64,000 nucleotides of DNA from NCBI GenBank assembly GCA_026419785.1, contig JAODTK010005789.1, forward strand, positions 310,001 through 374,000, read 5' to 3'. Each line of letters starts with the position of its first letter. Position 1 is the first letter of the stretch. This document shows positions 33,600-44,790 of the stretch, one piece after another. Source of the stretch: Sclerodactyla briareus (lineage: Eukaryota; Echinodermata; Holothuroidea; Dendrochirotida; Sclerodactylidae). Position numbers and translations under genes: made by a program. Below the pieces are notes generated by a model. That model did not search any database, had not been told where the DNA came from, and worked only from the letters and a program-made list of their open reading frames with translations.

Positions 33600-34360
33600 A
33601 AATAATATATAGAAGATAAATGTCAATAGGTGTGACTGCTGTCTCTCAGCGTATGCTTAACGAACACAATTCGGGCAGGTAACGCCCAAACTTCAGTAAA
33701 AAAAAATCGGTCAATTTGGGTAGAGATTAGGCGAATGAAAAGATTGTTGAAATTTCCCACCGGATAACCTGACACTTCATCCCGTTTTCTGCTGCTTTTG
33801 TAGCGTAGTGGTTTGTTGTTCTTCAATTCACAAGAACGATAATGATAACCTAACACATACCCCAGGTAACATTTCTCTGACTCCCTTTCTAGCTAGCTCC
33901 CTTCCTAATGGAAACTGCCTAGATGGTATCAATCAGTCACTGCGAATAACTAATGTTTAGTTTTACTTCCTCACACGGAAAATTGGAATGTCAGTCAGGC
34001 AGGAATGGATGGCTATTGAGTCATTAACTCACTTATACTCTTGCAAAGTTAGATTAGCGGAAGATTACGATAGGAGATGTTTCTCGTGATAACTTATAGT
34101 AACTTCATGAATATAAATATGGTAAGTATGAATGAATGAATGAATACAGAAAATATTTGTAGCTATATATCAGATGAATCAGATGGAACACAGCTCATGC
34201 GAGTGTTTGGTATTTCTCCTAATCACCTGATTCTTTTCTTGATTGCTGCTGTGAATGAATTAGGAGATTAGGATTAGCGTTGTCCAATAAGGATACAGTT
34301 ATTGTCAATAGTTGCGCATCGGCCCTTAACGTTTCAATCTATCTAATTTAATCTGTTCTA
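33600..34360. other. Nothing recognised
   Basis: Short frames only; a small (GAAT)n tract near 34130-34146. Confidence 0.35.
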
Positions 34361-34363
34361 TCT

Positions 34364-34386
34364 TCTATCTATCTATCTATCTCTCT

Positions 34387-34417
<31 letters not shown>

Positions 34418-34446
34418 CTCTATCTATCTATCTATCTATCTATCTA
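34364..34446. repeat. (CTAT)n microsatellite
   Basis: About 83 bases of CTAT units with a few CTCT interruptions. Confidence 0.95.
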
Positions 34447-34479
34447 AAATTTGTCTACATTCAAATAACTATTCCCCTA

Positions 34480-34985
34480 TATCCTCTGAGGATGAGAATG
34501 TGTTGAAACTTGGTCACATTGATCACCATGTGGAGGTTTGCTGGGGAGTTCACACATGGAGGTCAATAGGCTATCATTTCTGTGGGAAATTACAAATGCG
34601 TATCCTCCTACAGTTAAAATCGGATACTCAGTATAATCTGGGATCATTGCAACATGAGACTGAGGTCCAAGGCATCTGGAGGTCATTTGGCACGACTAAA
34701 TAAATGTTTCTCTTCATATATTGGATTGGATAGTCATCATAGATATTTTGACTATTGGGATGTTGAGGTATTTGAGGTCAAAGGATATCCACGAGATATC
34801 CGGGGGTCAATTTGAAGAAAAAATCGAATCCTTCAAGCCGCTTCCTACTATTACAGATGGATCAGATGACAACGGAAGTTGTCATCAGTATATCACTGAC
34901 TAATTGTATATAATGTGGTATGAATGAATTCGAGGTCAAAGGTCATGTGGGGGAACAATTTCGGCCACTTTGTTTGAGCAGTCGA
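34480..34985. repeat. Degenerate repeat array with AGGTCA hexamers
   Basis: Repeated 'gaggtca', 'ggaggtc' and 'gggggtcaattt' blocks at intervals of about 60-110 bp. A perfect AGGTCA-A-AGGTCA pair is at 34933-34945. Frames of 60-76 codons here come from the repeat. Confidence 0.55.
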
Positions 34986-35394
34986 GCGATTTCTACTCTT
35001 ACAGAAAAGATAAAATTATCACGAAGTTGATCGCACTTATCTTGACTATTGGAACTTATATGGATTTGGGGGTAATGTTTCAGGGATTACATTTCAACTC
35101 GTTTGGCGAAAACATGCTCAATGCGTCCATCTATATGCAACGCGAATTCGATATACTCGAATAATTCGAGCCCTGTTCAAAACTTTCATTGGACTCTAAA
35201 GACGACAAGTCTGTCCGCTTCCAACTTGCTTTGGGCAACAACATTGGACTCGGTGCCTTAACACTAGAATTGGCTAGAATTTTTCCAAACTCATGCACCA
35301 CTTTGAAGATACTCATGTTGAAGAAAGGCGATGGAATATCATTTAACAACTGAATGCGCTTTCACATCCATTATAAATTATATGAACTTAGTTA

Positions 35395-35660
35395 GGTAAA
35401 TGGAGGGTTTGTAAGTTTCTTCTTGATTACTAACTTATATCTGGTAGTTAATCTACAAACAATCTGAACACACCAATACGGTATATCTGATTTATACGTA
35501 TATCATGATTCCTTGATGTAATTTTTAATCCTATAAAGTAACTTGAGTACGTCATTGAGAGGTTATGGAATTTCTTGATGACTAACTTATATCTGGGACT
35601 TTTCTCTACAGCCGTATGGAAACACAAACCGTTACGATATATGAAATTCCTTGATGTAAC
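35395..35660. repeat. Tandem duplication, period about 152 bp
   Basis: 'TTGATTACTAACTTATATCTGG' (35423) recurs as 'TTGATGACTAACTTATATCTGG' (35575), and 'tattccttgatgtaa.tttaatc' appears at about 35509 and 35648. The units are imperfect. Confidence 0.7.
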
Positions 35661-36268
35661 ACTTTAATCTGTGTATGATCCAAAATTTTTTTCGAAAAAT
35701 ACCACACTTGCTTTGATATGCCATATGGTATCAAACATCCCAGCAAACTATGCTTATGATGATCCTGTAACAATTAGGTGCAAACCAATTGAATGCCAGG
35801 AGACTACCGGGGACAATTCCATGTAACTGCTTATGGAAGTCGAGCGCTCATACTTCAATGATTGTCGTGAAGTGCTATTTAGAATTGTTCGCTCATGTCA
35901 CCTCACCTCCTCATTGCCTGGCCCACTATGCCTCGTTGACGTCAGAGTATTGAATTATTGTGAACTATCGCACATTGTACGTCGCGAACATTTAACACAT
36001 TTCTCAACCGGAGCTGAATGTAATTGTTACCCTGATGAATCGACTATGCAATCTACTCTGTGAAGAGGAACCATGCCGCATTTGTCGGTTGGGCAACTTG
36101 GGTATTTTAATGCTGAATGTTTTGATTACGAGGACTGAATCATGTAGGTCATTCGGCTACAGTGAATGCAAAATGCACCACTGTGCGTGAATTCAGCAGT
36201 CCTGATTGGGTATATGGTTTACACACATGGAGATTACGAATCGTATTCGTATTTAACGTTAGTTCACA
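35661..36268. other. Nothing recognised
   Basis: A 76-codon plus frame (35833-36063) has balanced composition but no domain or splice support. Confidence 0.3.
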
Positions 36269-36294
36269 AGGTCATACCAGGTCATACGAGGTCA
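36269..36294 (+). promoter_or_regulatory. Triple AGGTCA with 4-base spacers (DR4-like)
   Basis: Three perfect AGGTCA hexamers start at 36269, 36279 and 36289 with spacers TACC and TACG. DR4 spacing is the known preference of thyroid-hormone-receptor and LXR heterodimers. Whether it is functional, or part of an old repeat, cannot be told from sequence. Confidence 0.45.
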
Positions 36295-36410
36295 TAAAAA
36301 GACGAACCTGAAGACATTTGACAGCAAACATAGATACAGTTAGAGTCAGCTTGTCACCACGATACCCGGGGGGAAACACATGCCTGAATCAGATCTATTG
36401 GTTGCATAAT

Positions 36411-36722
36411 TGAGAGCGTGAGTGGCCTAACGGCCAAACCTCCGAGCTCGTAATCCAGAGGTTGGGTTCGAGTCCGCGTAGTTCCTTGGGGGAGCAAGAT
36501 ATTAAAATCAAACTGATTCTCTCCACCCAGGTGTATAAATGGGGGAACCGGTGAGGGAAGCATGGGTACAATTGGCGCGGTTGATATAGCGCACCAATCC
36601 TCCCGGGATGTTGGAGGCGACCTGGTTCCAATGAGGAGGGGTAATGTTGTAAAGCGCCTTGAGGCAAGCTGTAGTGGGATATGTGCGCTTCTGTAAGACA
36701 CTACATATTTATATAGAGGAAG
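36411..36722 (+). mobile_element. tRNA-derived SINE, copy 1
   Basis: Head with a pol III A-box-like 'GTGAGTGGCCTAACGG' (36419) and B box GGTTCGAGTCC (36465-36475), the spacing expected of a tRNA. The body contains 'CTCCACCCAGGTGTATAAATG' (36519) and the tail 'GTAAAGCGCCTTGAGGCAA' (36648) and 'GTAAGACACTACATATTTAT' (36693). Such AAAGCGC..GAGG tails followed by a short AT-rich repeat are typical of invertebrate and fish SINEs that borrow LINE 3' ends. Confidence 0.85.
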
Positions 36723-37550
36723 GACGAAACTCATCAATATTCGATCGTTAGTTAATGTTGTGATGTTTATGAGACGGAAAAGATATCAGCCACGGATCAT
36801 GGAGAACCAAACATGTATCAAGTTAAAATCAAAGTAGGGACAGGATAAACTATTGCTGAGATAAGGAAGATGAGAAGGCAATTTTCCGGCAACAGGTCAA
36901 AGGTTAGCCTCAAATCAACAAGAACGGAAACATTAATCAAGTAACAATAAATTATGCAGGCTGCAGATGTGGCGAGGATTCTGAATAGCCCCATCTTAAA
37001 ATGGCATCAGTATGGGTCATTCAGTACCCATTTTCCTGAGAGGTTTCATTCACAAATTGGGACAATGAGTCCCGATGAGTCATATATTTCAACCAAGGGG
37101 ATATAATCTAACAATATATACCTAAAATAAAAATCCGCCCTTTCCACACGTTCTTTAATACATCATTAGAACACCCAGTTGCGCTATAGGCCTGAAGCTC
37201 ATACTAGGCATATTTGTATGAACAGTGGTCTACAAAGGCTTGTACAGCGAACACATTGTTGTGTTTATAAGATTGAAAATGCACGAATTACACATTTGAG
37301 CAGTGTGAAAAGAGAAAATATTTCGAAGGTTTAACTATTTGACTTCAATGTTTGAGTATGATTTCTGTCTTTAGGGTCCTGTTCCCATTTGCACGGATAC
37401 TTTCAGTTATGCCATTATATTGCCAAAAATTGCCAAAATCTAGTTAAAGGGTTATCAATTGTACATGAGAAGCGATGGAACGCTTGTGAAAGAATGCTGG
37501 ATCAGACAATGCAGGGTCGAATCCTTACCATCTCAAAGTGCATTCTATTT
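36723..37550. other. Nothing recognised
   Basis: No coding or repeat structure is clear. Confidence 0.35.
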
Positions 37551-37552
37551 AC

Positions 37553-37667
37553 TTACATACATACCTACATACATAATACATACATACATAATTACATACA
37601 TACATACATTACAACATACATACATACATTACATACATTACATACATTACATACATTACATACATGA
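37553..37667. repeat. (CATA)n / (CATTA)n microsatellite
   Basis: About 115 bases of CATA, later CATTACATA units. It sits 20 bp from the donor side of the collagen-like exon at 37687. Confidence 0.95.
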
Positions 37668-37686
37668 AAAACAGTGTGTTTCTCAC

Positions 37687-37830
37687 CAAGCATCACGACA
37701 GTCCCTTCCCGGTGGTCCTGCGGGGCCGGGTTCCCCCCATATTCCTGACGGACCAGAGGATACATGCCCCGATTGGCATAGCGTAGGGGGTGACTGTCAC
37801 GGGATCGGCCCAATGTGCCTGGTATGCAGT
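37687..37830 (-). CDS. Short-chain collagen C4-like protein, Gly-X-Y exon
   Basis: Minus strand. The acceptor is strong (gtgatatttttttccacag|ACTG) and the donor is GCTTG|GTGAGA, giving a 144-bp exon. One frame reads 'SGPSGIWGEPGPAGPPGRD' and then 'CRDA', i.e. five uninterrupted Gly-X-Y triplets, followed by a TG that completes a Cys codon in the exon at 33577. The 5' half is closed in this frame by a TGA at about 37797-37799, whereas an adjacent frame is open there ('CIPGTLGRSRDSHP'). A one-base loss in the CCCCC tract at 37786-37790 would reconcile them. Collagen triplets followed by the VYIRWG exon is the standard order in this family. Signal-peptide exons should lie above 37.8 kb and were not found. 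Confidence 0.65.
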
Positions 37831-38552
37831 CTGTGGAAAAAAATATCACGAAAACGCAATACGGTTAATGTTTAAGACCATGAGATACCTGATTTGTACC
37901 AACCTTCTGTTCAAGTTCACACCAACCGACCATATGACCGTTATTTGAAAAAAAAAAAGTGGCCATGAGCATCCCACATACAATATAATTACATATTCCG
38001 GAAAACAGTCGAGAATGATGATCATTTCGAATAACTTCAATCAGACACATCTGAAATTGACACAATAGGTATCGATCAGTCCTCATAGGCTCATTGGATA
38101 GCGGGGGACCAATAAAACACAAGTACATAATGAAAACGGCAAAGTTTCCTTTTTCTAGTTATATATTAATATAAGGGGATTACACCAGATATCTCTTCCC
38201 AAACACGACGGTTTCAAGAATTAATTTGTGACATTTGCCACCCACGGTTAGAGCTGTTTCTGAACTCTATTAATGACCATCTATACCTGGTAACTGCGGG
38301 TAGTCACGGCGAGTGCGATGGTTTCCTTGTTTTGGTCGGTCGATGTCGATAGGGCATCTCGCAAAAGCCTCTACCTCGTTCGTAGAATGAATATGACTTC
38401 CTTAACCTTGCCATGGAAGCAATTCCATATTTCACGAATCATAGTTAATATACTCGATTTATTATAAGCCACACTTCTGTGTTCCTTTTATGCTAGCGAT
38501 AAACGCAGTGTGGACGCGAATATCAGGTTGAATATCAGGTTGCCAACTACTT
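37831..38552. other. Nothing recognised
   Basis: Possible intron upstream of the collagen exon; no first exon with signal peptide seen. Confidence 0.35.
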
Positions 38553-38765
38553 ACCGAGTGGTTGCACAATTGGTAGATAGAACGTCGGCCTTCCAACCCG
38601 GGAGAACGAGAGGGGTCGATTACCGGTCGAGTTTATACCAAAGACTTCAAAACTTCCTCTGCTCGGCAAGTTATACCATAAAAAAAATGGTGGAAGCGTC
38701 CTGTCAGGCGTCCAAGTTGGAATACCGCAGAATGCCTTCGGACGAAAAGCACTAGAATAAGTGAG
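38553..38765 (+). mobile_element. tRNA-derived SINE, copy 2 (different family)
   Basis: A-box-like 'GTGGTTGCACAATTGGTAGA' (38558), anticodon-arm-like 'GTCGGCCTTCCAACCCGGGA', B-box-like GGTCGATTACCGG (38614, one base inserted relative to GGTTCGATTCC). The unrelated body carries 'TGGAAGCGTCCTGTCAGGCG' (38691) and 'CCTTCGGACGAAAAGCACTA' (38735). It differs from the SINE at 36411 in both head and body. Confidence 0.75.
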
Positions 38766-40884
38766 GTAAAACGTCACACGATAAGAAAGACCTTCATGCC
38801 AAAAAATGTAGATCTATACCTGAAAAAATCTTGTTACAAGCATATGAGGGACATTATGTAAACTTTATCAATCATATCTGTGAGAAAGGGAGAAGCTGGT
38901 GCAGTCTCGTTCTCTAACCTGTAACGGAATGGCAACACTAACAACTGGACTACGGTGCCGGAGCCACACCCAACATGGGAGTGGTATTTATCCAGTACAG
39001 ATCATGTTGCTCTGATGGGACTTTTTTTAAAAAAGGCGAGAGGAGGATACACGCGGTCGCGGTCGGAGAATCTGAAAGAGAGAATTATAAAGGCCTAAAT
39101 GAAGCCCCTTGTGGACAGAACTCCAATAGGCATCAGAAATGGGGCAAATAAGCAAACAGTCTGCAAGAAAAGGGGCACGGCAGCGAATATGCAAACCATC
39201 GGGGTACTTAGAACATATTATATTTTATTTTTATTTGCACCAGAAGGGATCTCAGAGTTGCTACAAAAAAAAATTGTTCAAAACAAGAGGTTTTACCAGC
39301 CTTTGTCAATGTGAACTAGTATGAATCAGTGAGGACGCAGTTTGTTTGTGTTTTGCTGTCCAGAGTAAGTAGTTGCTCATTCATCGTCCATAGCACGGCG
39401 TTAAGCGAAAGTAGAACACCAAGAGAACACAAATCTAACAAATGAGTATAGAAGGTAATGGAGAAGCACGACAAACCTTGCCCAGCTCACTAGATCAAAG
39501 CAAATGAACAAATAAGTGTGGAGAGAATTCTATAAATTTTTTCATATGATACAATTTCATATGGCATGCAAGAATGTTATGCGTTCATTTCTGGGCCTTA
39601 CCTCAACTGTAGAAGTCGTAACTCGTTTATCAAACTGCTCCTTCAAACTGACAGAAGTTAGAATTCCATGATCAATGGGTCAGATTAGAACATACCATGC
39701 CGTGTTATGCAGCAGCAATCCATTCTAACATACGACGACCAAATTCGGGCAGGCCTCCAAGTCTTTTGGGATGACTGCCTATGATGAGACCTGATATGTG
39801 AGAGATGAGCAAAGTGGAGTGTAAATGCGGATCTCCGACCAATATTAATCAACGGAGTCTAAGTCTTGGGGAGAAAGGATAGGTAAAATCAGCTAGTTAA
39901 GCGACAATACTCACTACCAGACATGCAGCTACAGTGAGCTGGGCCTTGTTCCACAAAGAGGTAGCTGATCTTCGTTTGAGGGTAATGAGTCCCTCCCATG
40001 CATATCAAGCGTAAGATGATCGTACCTCTCTGTGGAACAGAGCCCAGGACATGTTCTAAATTCCTGACTCACCGAGATTAACAGTTTCCATTCTTACATC
40101 TCACGAAGCTTGTCTTGTAATTGAGAATCTCTCCAGGATTGATGGTGGAATTATTATCGAACGACTGCTGCACGTGTGATCGGTTGCGAACAAATTGAGG
40201 GAACATCCAATATGAAATGATACATTTTCTTATTATGAAAGGTTATGGCTCCGATAACAGCATTTTTATTATGCAAACTTACTTCACGGTGATATAGAGA
40301 GGGCTGATTGAACAGATCAACAGTGGAGGGAGTAAACGGCACAACAAAAATCCTTACAAGCTATACTCGGAAAAAACATGCAACTGATATCAGTTCTCTT
40401 TGTTTTGCTAACAAACGACCGTAAGGTATTGCTTCCTTATCTTGCCTAACTGAGTGTAATTTAACGTGAACAGGAAGTTGCAAATCGGGACCCACATAAC
40501 AAGATGCGGTATCTTTCAGAAGCGGCTGTATTCACTGTATCTAATATTTACCTTACTGTGTTAGCAGGAATAATACCGAAATATAGAATGCTGAATTGAA
40601 GTAAAGAAATTTTAACCTTCTATCCTAATTACGATTGTGTCACAACAGGGCTAACTGATCTATGGTGTGAGCGTTTTCCTAATTATTATATATAAGCCGT
40701 GTCTCGGAAACGCAAGTCAACGTGATGAAGAGAGAGGAAAACGTCACAATTTGACATGCTTACTCAGTTTCTTTATCCATAAAAATGTCGGTTATTGAAA
40801 TGAAATCCCGAACGCTATGCGAGGAACTACTTGAATTAAATGATGAACCCCCAAACTGAAATCATCATTATTGGGCGAAAAAAC
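38766..40884. other. Nothing recognised
   Basis: Two kilobases without a supportable feature; frames of 60-70 codons are unremarkable. Confidence 0.35.
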
Positions 40885-41570
40885 AACTTAAGAGTAACGT
40901 GTCATCAGTGAGAGTGGTGATGATGCAAACATTGTTCCATCGTCACATGTTCGTAATCTGGGCGTATTATTGTCTTCTTTAACAATGGAGAAGAAATCAC
41001 ATTACATCTGCTCCTGCAAAGACTGCTAACTTTCTCACTACGACGAAATATAGGCCGTATAGGAAACCTAAACCAAGAGACGGAACTGAAATTGATGTAC
41101 ATCGTTATCACTTCCGAATCGATGAATGTTGTAACAGTTCTCTATATGGCAGTTAACAAATCACCAAAATAACCGTCTACACGCATCAGAACTCTGCGCA
41201 AGGCTGGTGATGCCTCAAAAGCCAACTGCTCATTATACTCAAGGTTGGATAAACTACATTGGTCGCCCGTAGAGCAACGTATCATTTATAAGGTCGCCTG
41301 TTTGTTTTTCAGAATCTCTCATTGCTGCTCCAGTATCTCAGAACTCATACAACCTTTGCAGCCTGTTCGTCCAACCCGAGATCTCTGACAAAGGTGCTGA
41401 TGAAGTCTGCATCCTAGGAACGAGGGGGGTGTGCGTTCGTTCCAGTGCAGCCGCAAATGTCTGGAACAATCTTCGTCTTCAGTGAGCCTTGCAAACAGCC
41501 TTCGGTATCTTCAAGAAGAATCTGAAGACTCAGATTCGTTGCTGAAACACTGATGGTTTTGGAGCTGTTT
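40885..41570 (+). mobile_element. CR1/L2-type LINE, 3' end of the reverse transcriptase ORF
   Basis: Plus strand across frameshifts: 'ANIVPSSHVRNLGVLLSSLT' (40928-40985), 'LHASELCAR' (41179), 'LDKLHWSPVEQRIIYKVACL' (41247-41305), 'ISELIQPLQPVRPTRDL' (41338), 'SDKGADEVCILGTRGV' (41384), 'AAANVWNNLRLQ' (41448) and 'FGIFKKNLKTQI' (41500). This order (HVRNLGV..D, LHWLPV..RI.FK, A..WN.LP, FK..LKT) is the C-terminal signature of CR1/L2-group LINEs. Only the last third of ORF2 remains, a usual 5'-truncated copy. Confidence 0.88.
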
Positions 41571-42361
41571 TTGCTTAGCGCATGGCAACCATGGTGGATA
41601 ACGGCGCTCTGGGTAATTATTAATTATTATATGAAAGCTGGATTGTCGTCAATGAAAATAAATTTCGTGAACAATATACTGCACCCAGCAATTTAGATAA
41701 ATTGAACCAAATGGTATAATTCACGCATTTCGTTTTAAAATAAAATGATAAATAATAACTCGAAAACAATATCGACTTCGATTTACATATGGCGCCCCCA
41801 TCACGATATTTGTTTGTGATGTCATCAAAATTCGCCGTCGCTTGTTCGCTGGACGCGACGCTAGCAGACGACAATCCATCCACGAAATAGCTTCCCGGAA
41901 TTGGAGATTACTTCTCAGAGTCTCTATAAACTTTTGCCAGTATTTGCTGAAATGGGACCCCTCAATCACTAACACCTAACTGTGAAGCATCTGGACATAT
42001 CTTGCTATGGTAAGGTTAAACGATTGGGACACGTTTAATTGTTCCTGGCGCCGTCACAATACGATTAACATTAAAATTCATCCGCGGGAAAGGCTCTCCT
42101 TCGAAAAATTTTCAGTTTGAATTTCCTGGGTGCATCGCTGCTTCGTGGGAAGTAAAACCTTTCACTGGAAGAGTGATTATTTGTACGATCAATCCACCCC
42201 GGGATTTATTCTTTAGCGTCATCAGTAACATTACTAAATATGACACGTCACCATGATTCCCTTCTCCCTCCTCCTGAAATTTTTCAGTGCTTACTGTCTC
42301 GTTATCAGGTATTTCCCGGTCGGTTGTGGGGGTATCACGTCAGACCACCCAACCCGATAAT
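41571..42361. other. Nothing recognised
   Basis: Minus-strand frames at 41620-41975 overlap but show no domain. Confidence 0.35.
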
Positions 42362-42505
42362 AATATTATATATATATCATTATATATATAATATATATAT
42401 ATTATATATATCTATACTATATCTATATATATATATATAGTATATATAATAATATATATATATAATATATATATATATGATATATATATAATATATATAT
42501 ATATG

Positions 42506-42538
<33 letters not shown>

Positions 42539-42568
42539 ATAAGTATATATATATATATATATATATAT
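42362..42568. repeat. (TA)n microsatellite
   Basis: About 207 bases of TA with single-base interruptions. The 141-codon minus frame over it is an artefact of the repeat. Confidence 0.97.
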
Positions 42569-44149
42569 TGAATCCCCAACATTGGGCATCAAACACCTAT
42601 TTCGTATGAGTCCTGCCCACCACGAGCTGATCAAAATGCATTGGGCGTACCTCAGTTTTCTCTGTTGTGGATTTCTTTCGGCTAAGTTCTGCCGCTGTAT
42701 TGACAAACCTAAATTGGTAGCGTCGGACAGAAGTCTGACGTTGAACTGAAAGATTATCTGATTCCGGCGATGAGCGATATACAGGTGATGGAAGCCCCTG
42801 GACAATGCAACTCGAATTGATTTCCAAGACAGCTGGTAGCTTCATTGAGTTTAAAAATGCGTTTAGCCTGTATATTGTTGTTGTTTTGTTGTTTTTTTCC
42901 TAACCTACGGAGATTCCATTCCAAAACCCCACATGTCCATAACATATGTTGTAACTGAAAAAAAATGAGTTCGTTCTCCAAGCATTCTATCTACTGATCG
43001 ATGAGAGAATGTGAGGGAATGTCAACCCTCTATTCGTTTTCGAAATTTCGAACGCAAACCAAGAGCTATGCACGATTAGGTGATGTGAGGAAAGGGGCGT
43101 GGCTTCATTTGAGTTCATTCGGACTGATAGTGAGTGATTTTAGGATTAATAAGTCAATTATAAAGATCAAAAGATCACGAGACTTGGGATGAGTGAAATG
43201 ATCTATCCTTAATTGTGAGCCCTAAGTTTCACTATCAGTGAAACTCCTAATAAAGGGCTGATACATGGAGTCCGAATACACTTCAATGAACCAAACATGT
43301 ATCTCTTTCAATGATCCTCAGATTTGGCTACTTTACCGGTTCGGCATCATTGTTTATGTCAGGTTATGAATGGACCCTGTGCGACTGCGACATCCACAAA
43401 CCGAGTCAATAGATTTGCCACAAATGTGGGTCGAGGACTCGACGTGCTAGTGGTTATAAATGGCGAGAGGCGTGGACCAATACCGTAAGCGCCAATAGCG
43501 AAATTACAAGTGGAACTAGGACACCTGGCCGTCGAGACCACGTGAGAATATTATACCTGATGTACAAATTCCCCACCGAAAACATTACCGGAGGAAAAAT
43601 CACTGTGCACTAGACTCCTACAAAATTTTTCTCTCAGACTCGATCAGCCTACGCTCCCTGTAATGGTACACTCCTTTTCTGGGTCAAAGTGTTCGTTGGT
43701 GTGTATGTCCAGGAGTGCATCCAGCACTAGGTACCATACCGCTCAGGCGCTCTGTCCCACCATGGCGCTCCGCTCACCATATAGTGTCATTTGTCCTTGA
43801 TCTGCGGGTACAAAACAATCATTACCTATACGCTTCGCACCACCTACAGTGCGTTGCGCTCAGAGAGTGTCTCTCCTGAACAAATTATCTTGACAAATGC
43901 ATGAAGCTCAACATTCCAGAATGCTGTTTCCTAGAATTCTAACCAGCTGACTATGCCCTGTGAAGATATCACTTCGAACTGATGGCAAAAGGTTCGTTGT
44001 TAATTTTATCTCCATCTTTAATCGGGGGCGCGGCTTGAACCAGAGCACCAAAAGCTCGACTTGATCAGCTAAGCATTGTCAACATTTACAATAGGGATCA
44101 TTGTAGTACTCACATAATAGGGAACTACATCCATTCAGATTGGGGGGGG
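42569..44149. other. Nothing recognised
   Basis: No exon or repeat can be named. The minus frames at 42597-42981 are short and overlap each other. Confidence 0.35.
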
Positions 44150-44790
44150 GTTTTTTTTTCTTGTTAACAAGCTAAAGTAGCCAACTTATCAATTTGTCAC
44201 AAATTTTCACAAATATCCTAATTTCCTCCCAAACTGGCTCAAGACACACCAAAAACAATAGTGTTCTTGTTTCCCCATAAAAAAGCTGCATATATCGAAT
44301 TTCAGCCTGATCGCACCAGCCGCTGGATTTTTCATGTTAACAAGTTTTTAAGACTTGGAACTCTCTTGACCTCAGATGACCTCGCATCTGACCCCAAAAC
44401 AATAGGATCCATGTTCTCATTATGGGGACCCTTATACCAAATAGCTTCATCCATCCAGTCGGGGGTGAGTTATCATGATAAGAGCTTAAATTTGTCAAAT
44501 TACAATTTTTCACAATTTCGCAATTTTCCGCGAATCTGGCCCCTGGTCTGCACCAAAAACAATAGTGTTCATGTACTCCCGGTAAAAAACTACGTACATA
44601 CCTAATTTCAACCTGATCGGACCAGGCATTCTTTCTGGATATCGTGTTAACAGATTTCATACTTTGATCTCTCCTGATCTCAGATGGCCGTTACCTGACC
44701 CCAAACATAGGATCGATTTACTCATTAATGGGAGAACCCATATACCAGTGGAACTTGAATCCATCCATTGGGGGCGCGTACACACCTAGG
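44150..44790. repeat. Tandem repeat, period about 304 bp, with TGACCT hexamers
   Basis: Two units: 'CACCAAAAACAATAGTGTTC' occurs at 44247 and 44551. In each it is followed by 'aatttca.cctgatcg.acca', 'tcgtgttaaca', 'ctc.tgacctcagatgacc', 'ctgaccccaaa.aataggatc' and 'ccatccat.gggggcg'. A TGACCT-CAGA-TGACCT pair (spacer 4) is at 44369-44384. A degenerate copy lies at 4070-4560. Confidence 0.8.

Noticed and set aside
36419-36480. Possible tRNA gene
   Set aside because: A and B boxes are present but no tRNA cloverleaf closes and the sequence continues into a SINE body with a SINE tail.
37553-37667. CRISPR-like or satellite array
   Set aside because: Only 4- to 9-bp units without spacers; a microsatellite in a eukaryotic genome.
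38555-38630. Possible tRNA gene
   Set aside because: B box carries an insertion and the acceptor stem does not pair; it is a SINE head.
42380-42805. 141-codon minus frame
   Set aside because: Half of it is Tyr/Ile repeats from the (TA)n microsatellite.
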